Source of the DNA: Cristatella mucedo
Taxonomy: Eukaryota; Bryozoa; Phylactolaemata; Cristatellidae
Length of the DNA: 64,000 bases
Reading direction: 5' to 3'
Assembly: GCA_009760855.2 (NCBI GenBank)
Contig: WPIO01000007.1
Coordinates: 3,277,501 to 3,341,500 of the forward strand
The notes beneath the pieces are model-generated. The model was not told the DNA's origin. It worked only from the letters and a program-made list of their open reading frames with translations, and searched no databases. Positions 54,445 through 64,000 of this stretch are shown one piece after another (the first letter of the stretch is position 1; each line of letters starts with the position of its first letter). Both the position numbers and the translations under genes were made by a program.

Positions 54445-54612
54445 AGAAACTATCAGCTGATTTAACACCTCATCGCACAGCAGCAGAAGAGCCTTAATGG
54501 CTATCACCACCGCTTGCAGTTGGCAATAAAGGATCACTAACTGCAGGATTCGAACACACGACCTCGGTGGTGAAAACCGTAAATTAAAAAAAAATCACCG
54601 GGCTATGATGTC
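54445..54612 (-). mobile_element. SINE-2 copy
   Basis: Reverse complement has ACCGAGGTCGTGTGTTCGAA as B box, TGATCCTTTATTGCCAACTG and GGCTCTTCTGCTGCTGTGCG. Confidence 0.7.
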
Positions 54613-55879
54613 TATTCAAGGCATTGCTTTGGATTTAGTCACTGGCAGGGGCGCCGGGGTCGGTCGGCCACGGCCCTTCCCTAAAAAGGTCAGAGCCCGA
54701 CCGTGATCTTGCCCAAGCAAGATAATCATAGTGGAGTGCATGACTCAGATGACGTGCAAGGCCCCGATCCGAGGGGGAGCAGTCCAGCATCGGTCTCGGG
54801 CGGGCGGCAAGGTACAGCAAGCTTGTGGGCAGCAAAGACCACTGGCGAGTGAGCGTCGGCACCACCGAACATGCACGGCGACATGCGCTAGGCGCGAAAG
54901 TGCGTATATTTGATCTGCAGTAGCCATGTACAACTACGTTTAAGCCGCCCTTGCAAGAGCAGGCTGCAAAGCGGTGAGCAGGGGGCATGCAAAACTTGGG
55001 GCAGCTCTGAGCGACACAGCTGCCTTGCACAGCTGTCCAAAAGAAGAAGCATTGGTGTGCATGCAAGACAGCACAGCACGACGGCAACATAATTTAAGCA
55101 GACAGCACAGTGGCACCGAGCAGTCTGCGGTGGGTGGTTCCACTGCTGCAGGCAGCGGTGGTTTTATGTGGCTGCACAGCCGCCATGCTCAGATGCAAGA
55201 GCCGTGGCAGCAGCGACAAAGAGTTCGGCCGCGGTCATGACATCTGACCGGCGGCCGTGACCTCGTCGTGACCCGCAGTCGAAAGGCCACAGTGGCCACA
55301 GCAGCGATGGCTGCGGCTGGGGCACAGCAAAGTCCAGGCACAACATCTTGGCAGTGGCAATGTTGCAACACATCGTTAAACAAATACGATGGCCTCTTCC
55401 AACGGATGGCCGACCGACACCGATTATTTGCACAGCTTGCCGGTTGGCTGCATGTACAGCAGCCAGAGATTTCGCGAAGTCGCGGGATTCGAAGTCGCAC
55501 TAGATGATAACGCACGCATCGCACGAATGTAGCGCTGTCCACGGCGTACATCAATGCAAACGGCGCCGCAGCAGCGGTGGCAACAGCAGCAGTGGCAGCA
55601 CACCAGCAAGTAGGGCAGCCTGACACGTCCACGATACGGGGACGAGCACGAGTGGAAGCACCCAGACTCCATTGCGGTTCTTCACAGGCAAACCAATGCA
55701 TCATTTAAAAATTGCCACATAAGTGCAAGCAGGGGAAGAGCTCACAGAAAAACAAGTTATCCTTCTTGCGATCAGCATAGAGAAGGGTTTCTCTTAATTA
55801 CCAACTAGATTTGTATGCTCAGGCGTGAATGGCTACTGCATTGCCGGTGGACCCCACTTCGTCGGACCTCATTTTCCAT
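54613..55879. other. GC-rich unassigned stretch
   Basis: Rich in CAGCAG/GCAGCA and CpG, with overlapping frames on both strands (for example 55704-55189 minus) but no domain I recognise. It could hold a small gene or promoter. Confidence 0.35.
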
Positions 55880-56012
55880 GGTGACCCGGGTTATGGGTTT
55901 GAATACTGCAGTCAGTAGGCGATGCTTTATTGTCAATTGCAGTGGTGATAGCCGTCAGGGCTCTTTTGCCACTGCACAAATGAGGCTGTTAAATCCGCTA
56001 GTGTTATTTTAA
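55880..56012 (+). mobile_element. SINE-2 copy, 5' part degraded
   Basis: GGGTTTGAATACTGCAGT, CGATGCTTTATTGTCAATTG, GGCTCTTTTGCCACTGCACA and GAGGCTGTTAAATCCGCTAG. Confidence 0.65.
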
Positions 56013-56447
56013 CAGCTGCTGACTGGGTGTGGCAGCCGTGACCATAGAAATGAAGTGGGATAGAGCTACTGCTGACACATCCGGAGGTCGAATGCTGGCA
56101 TTCGCACTGATAGCCGCACTAGCCTCAGCATGCCAAGCCGAATATCGAGGATGCACAAGAAGAGGCGGGGCTGATGTGAGTAGTGCTCACCGAATCCACC
56201 GACGATACAGGGCTTTCGGCTGGCAGGCGAGAGTCTCCGAAGGCCACACTGTTGGAGCCTCCACCGAATTTTCGAAACGTTCATATGATTATTGAAAACC
56301 CAGACTGAAGTGAGAGTGTCATATACACTGCTCTCCACAAGTTTCTATGCACCTGGCCCATCGATCTGAGTTCGGTTGCTGCTGCTAATGCCAGTATGTT
56401 ATTAAGCTACACTAATAATTAAAGTGTAACAATCCGTCAATATAATT

Positions 56448-56733
56448 TTGTACCATGTTTCAGTTTGCTACGCTTGGCCTAAAATGCACTGCCAGAGTCT
56501 CGGCTATGCAACTGGATTGGTCGTAAGCCAAAACACCATGAGTAGATGGCTTTGCGAACAAAGACTAAATGCATGCGTGGCCAAGTCCAAGCCATTGTTG
56601 ACTGTGCAGCACACAAAAAAGCAGGCCTGGGTTTTGCTTGCTGATTCCAGAATAGGACAGCATCAGAAGTTACTCTTGGGTGACCCGATCACAGCAAAGC
56701 CTCTGTGCTACCCTAGTGTAGATGCTTCCTAAT
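56448..56733 (+). mobile_element. Tc1-like transposase N-terminal remnant
   Basis: The reading VVSQNTMSRWLCEQRLNACV then AKSKPLLTVQHTKKQAWVLL resembles the second helix-turn-helix and the KKPLL ... H segment of Tc1 transposases. The catalytic part is not recognisable downstream. Confidence 0.45.
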
Positions 56734-58020
56734 AAATTTTCTAACAGTACCCCTGAGATCTTCAGCCGCTTCGAAATTACTAGGTTTAATGGCCATCTCT
56801 GTGTAGCGACATCAAAACCGTTCTTATACCCTCAGAAAGGTGTGCAACTGGTGGCATGCTCTGGTTGCCTACCGTGAGTCTCTATGGCAGGGGCTGGCCT
56901 CAACAGGTCAAGGAGACATCCACGAACCTTAGCTCATCATTGGCCAAGGCATCGTCGGTGACAAAATGGGCCAAAAATGGGTTCTGCTGGATGGCATTCA
57001 AAAGGGTGGTAGCCAGTTATGTGACAACACCACCCCATCCCCTATGGAGTTCAACTATAAAGCAACGATTAGGCCAAAAACATCGGTCTGGAGTAGACAA
57101 GCAACAACAAAGATGCTCTGGCATCTTTTTCTGTACTTACAGGCCAGCATCATACTGTCCTGCAGGCGAGATGCCATATTCACCAACGGAGGTCATGCCC
57201 AGATAGTGCGAAGTGACATCCATCGGCTCGTGCTGTCCATCGGAGTAGCTACTGTCACCTGCATTTGTCAGGGTCTCTTCGGGCATCTGCTGCCCCTGCT
57301 GTGCAGCAGATTCACTCCCCGAGCCAAGCTCCGGCGAACCTAAGACAGCGTGACACTATGACTGTGCTCGTTGCTTGGCAACAGTTTGTTTGCACCATCT
57401 AGTTCAGCAAACACAAGCCTGTGGATGTCTACACCAGCTCGTCGGAGCGGGAATCCTCGAGGGGGCCACGCGAGAAGAGAGTAAGGGCACAAGGCAGTTA
57501 CGAGCTCGCTTCACTGCTGCATATAGGTGTAATGTGAAGCATCAATTAACATAGCATCCCTTTTTCCAGGTAGTCAAGTGGCAATCTAAGAGCAAACTCT
57601 AATGAATCTACAAAGCGCACTGTCTTCTACTGTAAATCTATTAAGCCCAAAAGTCCAACTATCTATATTCCTTATATGTCCTACGGCGAACTCAGCCCAG
57701 GTGTCTTCGTGAGTGCAAGCACTATCCAAGCAAGCTAAAACATTTCACGAAACAAGCAAATACTGAGAGCACAGTTCAACCGATTAACGATTACAGAAGT
57801 GAGACGTAAAGGAGCACTAGTTTAAGGAGCTAGAGTTGGCAATCGACAAGAACTCTACATTATAGACTGCACTTTTACGTTTATATGGTAGCTCTTACTC
57901 CGGTCTTATTCTTGTAGAAAGTTTACACGGTCGGTTTGCCTTTCGTCTTGTATATTTCTAGCTATCCATTAGCTCCATCCCCAGAGTGGTCATTAAAAAA
58001 TTACTTTCGTTAGGGAGGTG
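56734..58020. other. unassigned, overlapping plus-strand frames
   Basis: Frames at 56856-57343 have mixed composition and no recognised motif. They may be the decayed remainder of the Tc1-like element at 56448. Confidence 0.3.
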
Positions 58021-58218
58021 GGAAATGGAGCCGTGATAGCACACTAGGTAAGGTGGTTGCTTTTCACGACCTAGGTTCTGATCTCCGTCCCGAGGTCGTG
58101 GGTTCGAATCCTGCAATGGGCGATCCTTTATTGTCACTGCAAGCGGTTGTGATAGCCTATAAGGCTCTTCTGCTGCTATACAAAAGGAGGCTGCTAAATC
58201 AGCTACTATTATTGTTAA
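58021..58218 (+). mobile_element. SINE-2 copy (best preserved)
   Basis: Head GCCGTGATAGCACACTAGGT, GAGGTCGTGGGTTCGAATCC as a good B box, ATCCTTTATTGTCACTGCAA, GGCTCTTCTGCTGCTATACA and GAGGCTGCTAAATCAGCTAC, ending in an ATTATTGTTAAC tail. Confidence 0.75.
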
Positions 58219-58416
58219 CCTGAAAGAAACTAGGAATTTGGCCAGTTTGTGCTTGTGATATAAAGGGCTACTAGCTTGAATGGGATGGGAAAGCTGTCCG
58301 AATGGGGCATCAAACACTCCCGACTGAATTGTACTCGATTTAGGCGCAAAGAAGCTGATCGGGATGTAGTCTGCACCACGTGCTAAACCCATTTCATTCG
58401 TCACAATTACTTTTTG
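58209..58416 (-). other. unassigned exon-like open frame
   Basis: A strong acceptor (TTTTTTTGCTCTGTGTTTAG) opens a phase-0 frame QKVIVTNEMGLARGADYIPI, SFFAPKSSTIQSGVFDAPFG and QLSHPIQASSPLYHKHKLAK, which runs into a SINE. The composition looks protein-like, but I do not recognise a family and see no partner exon. Confidence 0.25.
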
Positions 58417-59126
58417 CTAAACACAGAGCAAAAAAAATTAGAATTTTCAAAGCGGCAGAGAACCTGCAAGTGCACGTACAGAAAATCAGAAGCTCAATCC
58501 AAGCCAGCAGCCGGCATTCATTAGTCATCAGTGGAAGCAGAACTGCAAGCATACGGCCATCACACTTGAGAGCTTTGCCCAGAGGTAAAGTCGCGGTTAT
58601 TTAAACTGAGCAACTTGTCCGTAAAAATGCCACTATGAGAAAAAAGAAGAGAACGTGCAGGTCCCTAAGCTTTCATTAAGAAAAGGCAAAGCACAAACTG
58701 GCCACGTCCCACGACCAATGAAATTATCAGCACGACTGTCAGCTGAAATCGGCAGACAATGTAACAGTAGACAACTACAAAAGACTTGGGTGAGGCCAGA
58801 AAGTGCGGAACGGTCACGTCCGGCAGATGGGCAGGTAACCAACCGTCTGATGCCCGGTCCCTCCCGACGTCCGAACGACGGGTTCAAACTTGACCATCCC
58901 GGGTGACACTTTTCCTCGAACGTTTTCATATCGTATAGAATCAGTGCCGAGGCCAAGGTTCAAGTGGCCACCAGAGGCTCAACTTTCCCTATTTGCGAGG
59001 AGCCTCGATTTGGACAGGTGGAAGCACTTGCGAGTGATTCGGCATCGGCCTCTCACCATCACTGACATTTGACTTAGCATACAACCGCCGCCGCCACCAC
59101 GCTGAACGACGACTCAGTCTTCTCGA
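58417..59126. other. unassigned, open on both strands
   Basis: The plus-strand readings GDTFPRTFSYRIESVPRPRF and RSLDLDRWKHLRVIRHRPLT (58906-59069) and a minus-strand frame (58956-58633) overlap. Neither matches a family known to me. Possibly 3' flank of TIMELESS. Confidence 0.3.
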
Positions 59127-59194
59127 TTAAGTAAATAAAGATCCGGCAGCAGCTTCAAAAGCCACTGCGAGCGAGCCTCGCTGCCCTGGCAAAG
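59127..59194 (-). CDS. TIMELESS: candidate TIMELESS terminal exon
   Basis: The acceptor CTGCTGCTCTCCTAG gives phase 1 and a short reading ALPGQRGSLAVAFEAAAGSL before TAA. Another acceptor about 50 nt upstream gives a different short tail. Neither has the usual acidic/basic C-terminus of the family, so the true last exon may lie further left or be absent. Confidence 0.25.
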
Positions 59195-59292
59195 CTAGGA
59201 GAGCAGCAGGGCAAGTAGTGGGGGCAAGGGCAAGGGTCTAGAGCAGCAGAGAAAGAGACTGGAGCGTCTTTCTTCCGCCCTTCGCGACTCAC

Positions 59293-63573
<4,281 letters not shown>

Positions 63574-63689
63574 CTAGGCGCAGCAGCAGAATCTTCCAGG
63601 CGCTTCGGTAGTAGTTGTACTCCCCCTTCCAACGGTAGAGCCAACGACGTGCCGGAGACGGCAGAGCAGAGAGACACGGTAGATACAAT

Positions 63690-63965
63690 GCCATACAAAA
63701 CTTGTATAGCACCGAAAGAGAATTTAATCTCTTTCTAGGTTCTTTACATATACCGAAAAGGAAGCACGATCGAGTGGTTAGTGGTAACATGCTCCACGTC
63801 AACAGCAAAACATGGTTAGAAGTGAGTGACATGCACAGGGTGAGCATGCAAATATGGTCAGTGGCAGCATGCACAGTGTCAGCACGCAAAAGGTCTCAAA
63901 GGACGAATGACACAGACCCACAAAATGCTGTGATAAACAGATGCGTCTTTAGCTTCCTTTTAAGA
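63690..63965 (-). mobile_element. family A LINE, 3' UTR
   Basis: AGAGAATTTAATCTCTTTCT, ACATGCACAGGGTGAGCATG, GGTCAGTGGCAGCATGCACA, then GATGCGTCTTTAGCTTCC. Just upstream of the first TIMELESS exon seen here. Confidence 0.8.
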
Positions 63966-64000
63966 GAGAAAGAGGGAGAGAGAAGGCTTGAGCAAGAGAG

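Noticed and set aside
55189..55704. 171-aa minus-strand frame rich in Cys and Ala
   Set aside because: Low-complexity GCA/CAG-rich DNA is open in several frames; cysteine spacing fits no zinc-finger family I know.

Overview
This is a window of a metazoan nuclear genome, most likely an invertebrate. The genes carry spliceosomal introns of up to 8 kb, and microsatellites of 100-200 bp are common. Intergenic DNA is dominated by degenerate non-LTR retrotransposons, tRNA-derived SINEs and Tc1-like DNA transposons. I cannot name the species from the sequence. There is no prokaryotic gene organisation, and most open frames are shadows or pieces of mobile elements.

Two host genes can be reconstructed by exon phase and family motifs, both on the minus strand. 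(1) MRM3, a SPOUT-family mitochondrial 23S/16S-type rRNA 2'-O-methyltransferase, lies at 26488 down to 9169 in five exons. They join in frame to 509 codons plus stop. Its first intron appears to be a GC-AG intron. (2) The C-terminal part of TIMELESS (replication-fork protection / timeout type) lies at 63573 down to about 59293 in five phase-compatible exons. Its 5' exons lie beyond the right edge and its last exon is uncertain. A GC-rich, CpG-rich stretch (about 25.8-26.65 kb) covers MRM3 exon 1 and a possible opposing first exon whose ATG overlaps the MRM3 ATG.

Layout: 0-9 kb is repeat-rich flank 3' of MRM3 (CR1/L2-like LINEs, an R2-like LINE remnant, a SINE). 9.2-26.5 kb is MRM3, with introns filled by LINEs, SINEs, Tc1-like remnants and an R2-like remnant. 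27-45 kb is a complex repeat region. It holds three intact tRNA-Val(AAC) genes and one tRNA-like relic, a large inverted repeat (outer limits about 27.8 and 36.5 kb), a degenerate satellite of about 175 bp in two blocks, and a 1.3 kb tandem repeat that carries the tRNA gene. 45-53 kb holds LINE fragments, a telomere-like stretch beside a hairpin, a 200 bp GA tract and another foldback. 53-59 kb is mostly unassigned, with SINEs and a Tc1-like remnant. 59-63.6 kb is TIMELESS.

Three LINE groups recur. Family A is CR1/L2-like with a YADD reverse transcriptase and an (ATT)n tail. Family B is CR1-like with a short ACATT-type tail. The third group is R2-like, with restriction-like endonuclease motifs. 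The main SINE family has a tRNA-like head and a tail resembling the family A 3' end, so it is probably moved by that LINE. Several insertions are nested or have readable empty sites, giving a relative chronology. I found no CRISPR array, operon or clearly new gene system. The most distinctive structure is the tRNA-Val/satellite/inverted-repeat complex at 27.8-45 kb.
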